The notes under the pieces were generated by a model, which did no database searches, had not been told where the DNA came from, and saw only the letters and a list, made by a program, of their open reading frames with translations. Made by a program: the position numbers and the translations under genes. Below, piece after piece: positions 16,619-24,814 of a stretch of DNA of 41,760 nucleotides. The DNA is from JAWXUE01 sp044432925 (GTDB taxonomy: Bacteria; Bacillota_I; Bacilli_A; Acholeplasmatales; Anaeroplasmataceae): contig JAWXUE010000011.1 of NCBI GenBank assembly GCA_044432925.1, positions 1 through 41,760 on the forward strand, in the 5' to 3' direction. How positions within the stretch are numbered: position 1 is the stretch's first letter; each line of letters starts with the position of its first letter.

Positions 16619-17428
16619 ATGATACAAATTAAAGATATATCTTTTTCATATAATAAAGAGGATATGGTACTTAAAAATTTAAATTTAGAAATAAATAAAG
16701 GTCAATGGATAAGTATTGTTGGTCATAATGGTAGTGGTAAATCTACATTGTCTAAATTGTTAGTTGGATTAATCAAACAAACAAGTGGAGAAGTTATTGT
16801 TGATGGTACTATTTTAAACGAAGATACTGTTAATGATATTAGAAAAAAAATAGGTATAGTATTTCAAAATCCAGACAATCAATTTGTGGGAGTTAGTGTT
16901 AAACATGATATAGCTTTCGGATTAGAAAATAGAAATATAGCAGTAGAAGAAATGAATAAAATTATAGATAATACAGCCAGTTTAGTTTCTATGGATAAAT
17001 TTTTAGAATCAGAACCTCATAATTTATCTGGAGGACAAAAGCAAAGAGTAGCTATAGCATCTATATTAGCATTAGATACAGATTATATTATTTTTGATGA
17101 AGCAACTTCAATGTTAGATCCTAAAGGTGTAGAAGATATATCTAAACTTATTAAAGTTATCCAAGATATGAAAGATAAAACTATTATAACAATTACTCAT
17201 GATTTAAATTTAGCAAAACATAGTGATATTGTTGTTGTATTAAAAGATGGAGAAGTAATAGCACAAGATAAACCTGAAGTTATATTTAATAATGAAGAAC
17301 TTTTAAATAGTTCTAATTTAGATATGCCTTTTTATTTGAAGTTATATAATGAAGTTAAAAATGATGATAAATTAAAAGAAAACAAGAAGTTGGTGAATTT
17401 ATTATGGCAATTGAGTTTAGACAAGTAG
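16619..17428 (+). CDS. ecfA1: ECF transporter ATPase EcfA1
   Basis: 269 residues, an ABC ATPase. Walker A GHNGSGKS is at 35-42, the Q-loop is in VFQNPDNQF, the signature LSGGQKQR at about 135, and Walker B IIFDEAT at about 158. With EcfA2 and EcfT it energises many different substrate-binding S components for vitamins and other micronutrients. The gene overlaps ecfA2 by 25 bases, so translation is probably coupled. Position after the ribosomal block is conserved in Firmicutes, though here separated by the sugar module. Confidence 0.95.
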   Translation: MIQIKDISFSYNKEDMVLKNLNLEINKGQWISIVGHNGSGKSTLSKLLVGLIKQTSGEVIVDGTILNEDTVNDIRKKIGIVFQNPDNQFVGVSVKHDIAFGLENRNIAVEEMNKIIDNTASLVSMDKFLESEPHNLSGGQKQRVAIASILALDTDYIIFDEATSMLDPKGVEDISKLIKVIQDMKDKTIITITHDLNLAKHSDIVVVLKDGEVIAQDKPEVIFNNEELLNSSNLDMPFYLKLYNEVKNDDKLKENKKLVNLLWQLSLDK

Positions 17429-18255
17429 GATATTCATATTCAAAAAATAAAAATAATATAGATAAAGCCATTTATAATATCAATTTATCAATTGAAGGCA
17501 AAAATGAATTTGTTGGGATATTAGGACATACTGGTAGTGGTAAATCTACTTTAATGCAACATATCAATGGATTAATATTACCTACTAATGGGGAAGTTGT
17601 TGTATTTGATAATATTATAACTAATAAAAAAAGAAAAAATCCTAAAATGAAAAGTATTAGAAAACAAATAGGATTTGTATTTCAATTTCCTGAATATCAA
17701 TTATTTGAGGAAACTGTATTAAAAGATATTATGTTTGGACCTATGAACTTTGGTTTTACTGAAGAAGAAGCAAAAGAGTCAGCTATAAAATATGCTAAGT
17801 TATTAAATATAGAACATATATTAGATAAATCACCTTTTGAATTATCAGGTGGTCAAATGAGAAAAGTTGCTATTGCTGGAGTATTAGCATATGAACCAGA
17901 TATATTATTACTAGATGAACCTACTAGAGGACTTGATCCTAAAGGTGCTAAAGATATTATGGATTTCTTTAATTATATGAATAAAGAATATAATAAAACT
18001 ATTATAATGATTACACATGATATGGATTTAGCATATGAACATGTAAATAGATTAGTTGTATTAAAAGAAGGTAAAATTGAATTTGATGGTAATAAAGAAG
18101 ATTTATTTATTTCAGAAATTTATAAAGACCTTCATTTAAAGAAACCTTTAATATTAGATTCTATTGATGAGTTGAATAATAATTTAAATTTAAATTTAAA
18201 TTATAATATTAAAACAATAGAAGAACTAGTTGAAAAGTTAAGGGGGGATATTTAA
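17404..18255 (+). CDS. ecfA2: ECF transporter ATPase EcfA2
   Basis: 283 residues. Walker A GHTGSGKS at 41-48, Q-loop FQFPEYQLF, signature LSGGQMRK and Walker B LLLDEPT mark the second ATPase of the pair; FQFPEYQLF is typical of the EcfA2 half. It overlaps ecfA1 by 25 bases and shares one base with ecfT. Near the C-terminus a hexanucleotide AATTTA is repeated three times (18181-18198), giving an Asn-Leu run. Confidence 0.95.
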   Translation: MAIEFRQVGYSYSKNKNNIDKAIYNINLSIEGKNEFVGILGHTGSGKSTLMQHINGLILPTNGEVVVFDNIITNKKRKNPKMKSIRKQIGFVFQFPEYQLFEETVLKDIMFGPMNFGFTEEEAKESAIKYAKLLNIEHILDKSPFELSGGQMRKVAIAGVLAYEPDILLLDEPTRGLDPKGAKDIMDFFNYMNKEYNKTIIMITHDMDLAYEHVNRLVVLKEGKIEFDGNKEDLFISEIYKDLHLKKPLILDSIDELNNNLNLNLNYNIKTIEELVEKLRGDI

Positions 18256-19229
18256 TGGATAACCTTACTTTAACAATAGGACAATATGTAAAAGGTGATA
18301 GTTGGATATATAAATTAGACCCTAGATTTAAAATAATTAGTTTTATTATTTTAATGATAGCTTTATTTATGTTACCTACACTTACTTATATGTTAGGAGC
18401 ATTAATTGTATTAATTATAATACTACTTAGTGCAAGACTTCCTATAGGACTTATTATAAAAGGTTTAAAACCTATTATAATAATATCTTTATTTAGTTTT
18501 TGTTTACAAATAATATATACTCAAACAGGAGAGCTAATTTATACTAAATTAGTAAACTTTAGTTTATTTCATATATTAACAATGATAGGTATATTTACCT
18601 TCTATATTTTCACAAGTAAATATATAAAATTTAAAATGTCATATTTATTAATAACAATAATTGCTATATTAAGTTCATTACTATATATTGAATTTAGTAA
18701 TGTAGTAATAACATCATTTAGATTTAATATATATGATGATGGATTAATAAAAGGTGGATTCTTTGTATCTAGAATTGTTTTATTAGTTATAATATCAACA
18801 ATACTAACACTAACAACATCAACTATAGATTTAAATACAGGATTAGAAAAAGTACTAAGTCCTTTTAAATTAATAAAATTACCTGTAGCTGAAATATCTT
18901 TAATGATATCTTTAACATTAAGATTTGTTCCAACATTATTACTTGAAACAAATAAAATATTAAAAGCACAAGCTAGTAGAGGTGTAGATTTTAGTGAAGG
19001 AAGTATTGTGCAAAAAGTAAAACAAATAATAACATTACTAATACCAATGTTTGTTGTATCGTTTAAAAGAGCAGAAGATCTCGCTTGTGCTATGGAAGCA
19101 CGTGGTTATGTTATAGGAAGTAAAAGAAGTAATCTAAATGTACTTAAATTTAAATTTATAGATTATCTAGGATTTTTATTAATATTTGGTGTACTAGGAT
19201 TATCTATATACTTACAGGTGACATTATGA
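18255..19229 (+). CDS. ecfT: ECF transporter transmembrane subunit EcfT, enlarged
   Basis: 324 residues, against about 265 for the Bacillus protein. The two coupling Arg motifs are present (ASRG at 240-243 and ARG at 282-284), as is the N-terminal LDPRFK. About 60 residues (roughly 93-153), with two strongly hydrophobic segments at 103-119 and 128-147, are inserted between the early helices and the conserved DDGL region. EcfT links the two ATPases to the S components in the membrane. The ATG overlaps the ecfA2 stop by one base, and the TGA stop overlaps the truA ATG. Confidence 0.92.
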   Translation: MDNLTLTIGQYVKGDSWIYKLDPRFKIISFIILMIALFMLPTLTYMLGALIVLIIILLSARLPIGLIIKGLKPIIIISLFSFCLQIIYTQTGELIYTKLVNFSLFHILTMIGIFTFYIFTSKYIKFKMSYLLITIIAILSSLLYIEFSNVVITSFRFNIYDDGLIKGGFFVSRIVLLVIISTILTLTTSTIDLNTGLEKVLSPFKLIKLPVAEISLMISLTLRFVPTLLLETNKILKAQASRGVDFSEGSIVQKVKQIITLLIPMFVVSFKRAEDLACAMEARGYVIGSKRSNLNVLKFKFIDYLGFLLIFGVLGLSIYLQVTL

Positions 19230-19963
19230 TAATAAAATTAGTTATACAATATGATGGTACTAATTATTATGGATTTCAACATCAAGATAATTTAATTAAT
19301 ATAGAAGATGAACTAGTTAAAGCAATTAACAATATAGATAAAACAGTTAATAAAGTTTATGGTAGTGGACGTACAGATAGATACGTTCACGCTAAAGGAC
19401 AAGTTGTTCATTTTGAAACTAATATTGAAATAGAAGATTTTAGATGGATGATTTCTATTAATTCTTTTTTACCACAAGATATAAGAATAATTAGTGTTAA
19501 ACATGAAGTGGATAGTTTTCATGCTAGATTTAATGCTTTAGGTAAAAGGTATTCTTATTTAATTAAAACAAAAAACTATTCAGTATTTGATCGTAATTAC
19601 TATGGTAATTATCCAAATATAAATTTAGAATTAATGGATGATGCTATTAAAGAATTAATTGGTGAACATGATTTTAAAGGTTTTTGTAGTAGTAAGATAA
19701 ATGAACTTAAATCTACTATAAGAACAATTTATGAAGCAAATATAATTAATCATAAAGATTATATTGAAATAGCTTTTTATGGTAATGGCTTTTTAAGATA
19801 TCAAATAAGAAAGATGGTTGGTTCTTTAATTGATGTTGGAATGCAGAAGTTATCTAAAGAAGACTTTATAAAAATTATTACTTCTAAAGATCCTAAATTG
19901 TCTAATAAAAATGCACAAGCTCAAGGATTATATTTAATGGAAGTTATTTACGAGGGGGAATAA
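19226..19963 (+). CDS. truA: tRNA pseudouridine(38-40) synthase TruA
   Basis: 245 residues. The catalytic Asp is in GSGRTDRYVHAKGQ, and FHARFNALGKRYSYLI and FLRYQIRKMVGSLI are TruA segments. It modifies uridines 38-40 in the anticodon arm. The usual residues after RTD (Ala-Gly-Val) are Arg-Tyr-Val here. It overlaps ecfT by four bases (ATGA). In Bacillus truA is followed by rplM and rpsI; here tmk follows instead. Confidence 0.95.
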   Translation: MIIKLVIQYDGTNYYGFQHQDNLINIEDELVKAINNIDKTVNKVYGSGRTDRYVHAKGQVVHFETNIEIEDFRWMISINSFLPQDIRIISVKHEVDSFHARFNALGKRYSYLIKTKNYSVFDRNYYGNYPNINLELMDDAIKELIGEHDFKGFCSSKINELKSTIRTIYEANIINHKDYIEIAFYGNGFLRYQIRKMVGSLIDVGMQKLSKEDFIKIITSKDPKLSNKNAQAQGLYLMEVIYEGE

Positions 19964-19964
19964 A

Positions 19965-20582
19965 ATGAAAAACTTTATTACATTTGAAGGTGGAGAAGGT
20001 AGCGGTAAATCATCAGCTATTATCGAAATTAAAAATAGATTAGAAAAATTAGGATATAAAGTTGTTGTTACTAGAGAACCTGGTGGTATCAAAATATCAG
20101 AAGATATTAGAAATATAATATTAGATGTTAATAATAAAGATATTACTTATGAAACAGAAGCATTATTATATGCTGCTAGTAGAACACAACATTTACATCA
20201 AAAAGTTTTACCAGCATTAAATGAAGGTGCTATTGTATTATGTGATAGATATTTAGATTCAAGTCTAGCATATCAAGGATGTGGTAGAGATTTAGGATTT
20301 GAAGATGTATTAGATATAAATAAATATGCATTAAAATATATGCCTGAAAAAACATTCTTTATTGATGTTAAACCAGAAGTTGCATTAAAAAGAATTGAAA
20401 ATAGAGATAAACAAGATAGATTAGATTTAGAAGAAATATCTTTTCATGAAAAAGTTTATAATGGATTTGTTAAAGTTGTTGAAACATATCCAAATAGAGT
20501 AGAAGCAATTGATGGTACATTACCATTAGAAGATATAATTGAATTATTATATACAAAAATATTAAATATCGTTAGGGGGTAA
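19965..20582 (+). CDS. tmk: Thymidylate kinase
   Basis: 205 residues. P-loop GGEGSGKS at 9-16, REPGG and the DRYLDSSLAYQG segment are characteristic. It phosphorylates dTMP to dTDP for DNA synthesis. GAGGGGG lies before the ATG, one base after the truA stop. It starts a tmk-holB-ricT run familiar from Bacillus. Confidence 0.96.
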   Translation: MKNFITFEGGEGSGKSSAIIEIKNRLEKLGYKVVVTREPGGIKISEDIRNIILDVNNKDITYETEALLYAASRTQHLHQKVLPALNEGAIVLCDRYLDSSLAYQGCGRDLGFEDVLDINKYALKYMPEKTFFIDVKPEVALKRIENRDKQDRLDLEEISFHEKVYNGFVKVVETYPNRVEAIDGTLPLEDIIELLYTKILNIVRG

Positions 20583-20586
20583 ATTT

Positions 20587-21543
20587 ATGGACATCTTAGA
20601 ATCTCAAAAAAATATATTAGAATTTCTTAATAACTCTAAAAAACAAAATAGATTATCACATGCTTATATGTTTGAGGGATCAAAAGGTGTAGGTAAATTA
20701 GAAACAGCCCTTTATTTTACATGTATGTTATGGTGTAAGGAAGATGAGCCTTGCTTAAAATGTGATACTTGTAAACAAATTCTAAATAAACAATTTCTTA
20801 ATCTAACATATATTTATAATGATAAAAAAGAAATACTAACAGATCAAATAAATAATCTTCAAAAAGAATTTTCATCTACAGCGCCACTAAATGGACCTAG
20901 AGTTTATATAATTGAAGATGCTCATAAAATGAGTGTAAAATTACAAAATAGATTATTAAAGTTTATAGAAGAACCTGAAGGTAATACTTATGCAATATTA
21001 TTAACTAATAGCCCTGATTTAATTATTACCACAATAAAATCAAGAGTAATATCATTAACATTTAAAGAATTAAGTTATGACTTTTTAGTAAAAAAATTAA
21101 CTGAATTAAATGTTGAAGATAAATATTGTAATATATTACCTCATATAAAAAATAATGTTGATAAATGTATAGAGTTATTAAATGATACTGAAGAATTAAA
21201 AGTAATAAACTTAGTATATAAGTTTATAGATAAATTAAACAAAAAAGATATCTTGTTATTTTATAAAGAAAATCAAGAAACACTACAAGCATCTAATTTA
21301 ATTCTATTTATAAATTTATTACAAGAATTATACAAAGATATTTATAAAGTAATGATAAATCAAGAACCTCAAACTTTTATAACAATAGATTATACAAAGC
21401 TTAAAACTATATATAAAGTAAGTTATATAAGTGAAATAATTAAAGAGTTAGTAGAATTAGAATATAAATTAAGGTATAATATTAATATAAATTTACATGT
21501 AATAAAGACATTAATAGCTTTAAATGGAGGTGATCTTAGTTGA
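20587..21543 (+). CDS. holB: DNA polymerase III delta-prime subunit
   Basis: 318 residues. It is a clamp-loader AAA+ protein: a degenerate P-loop GSKGVGKL at 31-38 and a zinc site of four cysteines (50, 56, 59, 62). The segment equivalent to the SRC motif reads SRV (in IKSRVISL). It assembles with DnaX and HolA to load the sliding clamp. AGGGGGT precedes the ATG. Its TGA overlaps the next start by four bases. Confidence 0.93.
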   Translation: MDILESQKNILEFLNNSKKQNRLSHAYMFEGSKGVGKLETALYFTCMLWCKEDEPCLKCDTCKQILNKQFLNLTYIYNDKKEILTDQINNLQKEFSSTAPLNGPRVYIIEDAHKMSVKLQNRLLKFIEEPEGNTYAILLTNSPDLIITTIKSRVISLTFKELSYDFLVKKLTELNVEDKYCNILPHIKNNVDKCIELLNDTEELKVINLVYKFIDKLNKKDILLFYKENQETLQASNLILFINLLQELYKDIYKVMINQEPQTFITIDYTKLKTIYKVSYISEIIKELVELEYKLRYNININLHVIKTLIALNGGDLS

Positions 21544-22364
21544 TAGTATGTAAAATTAAATTTAAAGAAGCTGGAAAAAGATATTATTTCGGTGCTAATA
21601 AATTAACATTACAAGATAATGATGTTGTTGTAGTGGAAACTGCAAGAGGTCTTGAAATGGGTGTAGTTGTTGGGGAACCTTTAGAATGTCCTAAAGAAAT
21701 AACTACAGAAATAAAACCAATACTAAGATTGGCTACACAAGCAGATATAGAAAATAATGAAAAAAATATAGCTCAAGAAAAAGAAAATGATTCTAAAATA
21801 AATAAGTGTATAAGAAAAAATAAATTAGAAATGAAATATCTAAGTTGTGAATATACATTAGATAAACAAAAATTAATAATTTATTTTGAATCAGAAGCTA
21901 GAGTAGATTTTAGAGTATTAGTAAAAGAACTTGCTGAAATGTTTAAAGTAAGAATAGAACTAAGACAAGTAGGATTAAGAGAAGGCGCTAAAATGCTTGG
22001 TGGTATTGGACCTTGTGGATTAATAATATGTTGTAAAAAGTTCTTAGGAGAATTTGATAACGTAAGTATTAAAATGGCAAAAAATCAAAACCTAAGTTTA
22101 AATCCTCAAAAAATAAGTGGAATATGTTCTAAATTATTATGTTGTATAAAATATGAAAATGATACTTATGATTATTATAGAAAAGGATTACCTGATTCAG
22201 GAGATATAGTAAAAACTGAAGCAGGAGATGCTAAAATATTAAATGTAGATGTTTTAAAGAAAAAATTTAAAATAAAAAATCTAACAACAGACTCATTTGG
22301 ATATATTGAATATGATGAAATATTAGAAATTAAAAAATTTAAAAATGAGAATAAAAAACACTAA
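21540..22364 (+). CDS. ricT: PSP1-domain protein RicT (YaaT)
   Basis: 274 residues from a TTG start. GGAGGTGAT lies nine bases upstream inside holB, which supports this start and a TTGA overlap. The PSP1 domain contains GIGPCGLIICC and SGICSKLLCCIKYEND, the conserved cysteine-rich parts of RicT. In Bacillus RicT forms a complex with RicA and RicF that affects RNase Y-dependent RNA processing; neither partner is in this window. The order after holB is as in Bacillus. Confidence 0.93.
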   Translation: MIVCKIKFKEAGKRYYFGANKLTLQDNDVVVVETARGLEMGVVVGEPLECPKEITTEIKPILRLATQADIENNEKNIAQEKENDSKINKCIRKNKLEMKYLSCEYTLDKQKLIIYFESEARVDFRVLVKELAEMFKVRIELRQVGLREGAKMLGGIGPCGLIICCKKFLGEFDNVSIKMAKNQNLSLNPQKISGICSKLLCCIKYENDTYDYYRKGLPDSGDIVKTEAGDAKILNVDVLKKKFKIKNLTTDSFGYIEYDEILEIKKFKNENKKH

Positions 22365-23096
22365 ATGGAAGTACTAAACGAATTACTAGGATATCCTAAA
22401 ATAAAAATATATCAAAATACTGAATTATTTTCATTTTCAATAGACTCATTATTATTAGCGGATTTCGCAACAATAAACCAAAAAGTAAATAACATAGTAG
22501 AATTGTGTAGTGGTAATGGTGCAGTAAGTTTTTATCTAACATTAAGAACAAAAAAACCTATAACATCAATAGAACTACAAAAAGAAGCATATGATCTAGC
22601 AGTAAAATCATTAAAAGAAAATAAGTTTGAAAATATAAACTTTATAAATGATAATCTAATAGATATACATAAAAAAATAGGAAGACAAAAATATGATTTA
22701 GTATTAGTTAATCCACCATTTTTTAAATATGATAAAACATCAAATATAAATAAAAGTGAATTTAAAACTATAGCTCGTCATGAAGTAGAATGTAATTTAG
22801 ATGATGTAATAAAAGAATCTTATGCATTATTAAATAATGGTGGATATCTAGCAATGGTACATCGTCCTGACAGATTAGATGAAATAATAATAACATTAAA
22901 TAAATATAAAATGTCATTAAAAAGATTACAATTTATATATCCTAAAAATAACCAAACATGTAATCATGTTTTAATAGAAGCAAAAAAATCAGTTAATACT
23001 GGTGGAGTCACAATACTATCTCCATTAGTAGTTCACGATGAAGATGGTGAATACACAGAAGAAGTATTGAAAATATATAATAGAAAAGAGGAATAA
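22365..23096 (+). CDS. tRNA1(Val) adenine-37 N6-methyltransferase-like protein (YabB/TrmN6)
   Basis: 243 residues, a Rossmann-fold methyltransferase. SAM-binding motif I reads VELCSGNGAVS, and NPPF at about 115-118 is the N6-adenine methylase motif. It starts directly after the ricT stop. In Bacillus yabB lies in the same place. The tRNA target is inferred from the family. Confidence 0.88.
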   Translation: MEVLNELLGYPKIKIYQNTELFSFSIDSLLLADFATINQKVNNIVELCSGNGAVSFYLTLRTKKPITSIELQKEAYDLAVKSLKENKFENINFINDNLIDIHKKIGRQKYDLVLVNPPFFKYDKTSNINKSEFKTIARHEVECNLDDVIKESYALLNNGGYLAMVHRPDRLDEIIITLNKYKMSLKRLQFIYPKNNQTCNHVLIEAKKSVNTGGVTILSPLVVHDEDGEYTEEVLKIYNRKEE

Positions 23097-23098
23097 TT

Positions 23099-23506
23099 AT
23101 GTTTTTAAGTTTATTAAATAAAAAAGAACAATTAAAGTTTTTAGATTTAGCATTATACATGGTAGATATCGATGGAAGTGCAACAGAGTTAGAAAGTATA
23201 TTATTAGATAAAATGTTTCATGAAGTAGGACATTTAACATCTGATTATTCATTTGTAAATAGTGATTCAATTGAAACAACAATTGATTTCTTCAAAAAAA
23301 CAAATAGAGTAGTAAAAAATATTGTATTCTTAAACTTAGTAAATATATCAATGAGTGAAGATTTATACAATACAACAGAACATTTATTTTTAGAAAAAAT
23401 CCAAAAAATATTTGATATTACACCAGACAGAAGACGTGAGTTAATGTCTATAATTTATGATGAACGTGATTTAAGAGAAAGAGCATCTCGTATTATTAAA
23501 GAATAA
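23099..23506 (+). CDS. Small helical protein of unknown function, possibly TerB-like
   Basis: 135 residues, not firmly recognised. The N-terminal part (LDLALYMVDIDGSATELE) looks like a TerB-type helical segment with Asp-Gly followed by an acidic pair, but this is a weak resemblance. The rest is charged and predicted helical, with no signal peptide or membrane segment. It lies between the tRNA methylase and rsmI, where Bacillus has yazA, and shares one base with rsmI, so it is likely to be made with these RNA-modifying enzymes. Confidence 0.6.
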   Translation: MFLSLLNKKEQLKFLDLALYMVDIDGSATELESILLDKMFHEVGHLTSDYSFVNSDSIETTIDFFKKTNRVVKNIVFLNLVNISMSEDLYNTTEHLFLEKIQKIFDITPDRRRELMSIIYDERDLRERASRIIKE

Positions 23507-24354
23507 TGCAAAGACAAAAAAGTTTCAATAACAACAATGCAAAGTTATATCTTGTAGCTACCCCTATTGGGAATCTAGAAGATATAACTTTTAGAGCAAT
23601 TAATACCTTAAAAGAAGTAGGAGTAATCTTTGCTGAAGATACTCGTGTAACTAAAGTATTATTAAATCATTATAATATCAAAAATAAATTAGAAATATAT
23701 CAAGAGTTTAATAAAGAAGTATCATACAAAAAAATAATAGAATATTTAAAAAATGATATAAGTGTTGCATTAGTAAGTGATGCTGGAATGCCTATAATAT
23801 CAGACCCAGGGTTCCATGCATCAAAAATGGCTATACAAGAAGGTTTTTCAGTGATTCCTATACCTGGAGTAAGTGCTTGTCTAACAGCTTTAATAGTATC
23901 AAATATAGCACCTAATCATTTTATGTTCTATGGTTTCTTAGATAGTAAAACATCAAAAAGAACAAAAGAATTAGAATTACTAAAACAACAAGAAGTAACA
24001 ATGTTATTTTACGAATCACCTCATAGAATCAAAGAAGCACTAACAGATATGTTAAAAGTATTTGGAAATAGAAATATTGCTTTATGTAGAGAACTAACTA
24101 AAAAATTTGAAGAAATAATAAGAGGTAGTATCGAAGAAGTAATAGAAGTGTGTGATGAACTAAAAGGTGAAATGGTAATAGTTGTTGAAGGGAATACTAA
24201 AGTAGAGTCTTATGATTATGAAGATAGATTAAATCAAATAGATGAATTAATACTTGCTGGAAAAAGAAAAAATGAAGCAATAGGAATTGTAGCTAAAAGA
24301 TTAAATATCGAAAGACAAGATTTATACAAAGAATATTCAAATAAGGATGAGTAG
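23506..24354 (+). CDS. rsmI: 16S rRNA (cytidine-1402 2'-O)-methyltransferase
   Basis: 282 residues. LYLVATPIGNLEDITFRA, AEDTRVTKVLL, SDAGMPIISDPGF and FYGFL are RsmI segments. It methylates the ribose of C1402 in the decoding centre, with RsmH (also in this window) methylating the base of the same nucleotide. The first ATG, overlapping the previous stop, gives MQRQKSF, similar to the N-terminus of Bacillus RsmI. Confidence 0.95.
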   Translation: MQRQKSFNNNNAKLYLVATPIGNLEDITFRAINTLKEVGVIFAEDTRVTKVLLNHYNIKNKLEIYQEFNKEVSYKKIIEYLKNDISVALVSDAGMPIISDPGFHASKMAIQEGFSVIPIPGVSACLTALIVSNIAPNHFMFYGFLDSKTSKRTKELELLKQQEVTMLFYESPHRIKEALTDMLKVFGNRNIALCRELTKKFEEIIRGSIEEVIEVCDELKGEMVIVVEGNTKVESYDYEDRLNQIDELILAGKRKNEAIGIVAKRLNIERQDLYKEYSNKDE

Positions 24355-24355
24355 T

Positions 24356-24799
24356 ATGGTAAAACAAATTACTTATAATGAATTTAAAAATAAAATAATT
24401 AATAAAGAATCATTTATATTTTATTTTGGTGGTGATTGGTGTAAAAATTGTACACCAGTAATACCATTAATAAATGAAGTAGCAAAAAACAATAATATTA
24501 AAGTTTATAATCTTGATCCTAAAGATAAAGAAGAAGACTTTAGAAAATGTTTAAATACTAAAGATGAATTAAAGTATAAAGAGTTTATACAATTACTAGG
24601 ATATCAACACGAAGAAACAGTATTAATAGATACAGAGTTTAGAGATTCAAATATACCTAGATTATCAGTACCCGCAGTATTTGCGATAAAAGATGGAAAT
24701 ATATCTTATGAATTAATAGAAGAATATCTTGAGTTAACAAAAGAACAAGAGGATTTCTATAAAAAAGAATTACAAACATTAATCAATACCCATCATTAG
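24356..24799 (+). CDS. Thioredoxin-like protein with a WCKNC motif
   Basis: 147 residues. GGDWCKNCTPVIPL is a CxxC active site of the thioredoxin fold, and RLSVPAVFAIKDG has the expected cis-proline. There is no signal peptide, so it is probably cytosolic. An in-frame ATG at 24347 is part of the AAGGATGAG binding region; 24356 is eight bases from AGGA and is chosen. About 30 extra residues between the fold's halves resemble bacteriocin-transport accessory thioredoxins, but the role is unknown. It occupies the place where abrB lies in Bacillus. Confidence 0.78.
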   Translation: MVKQITYNEFKNKIINKESFIFYFGGDWCKNCTPVIPLINEVAKNNNIKVYNLDPKDKEEDFRKCLNTKDELKYKEFIQLLGYQHEETVLIDTEFRDSNIPRLSVPAVFAIKDGNISYELIEEYLELTKEQEDFYKKELQTLINTHH

Positions 24800-24814
24800 G
24801 GCGGAGGAAACAAA

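Noticed and set aside
24800..24814. T-box or SAM leader before metG
   Set aside because: Only 15 bases separate metG from the preceding gene, so there is no room for a leader.
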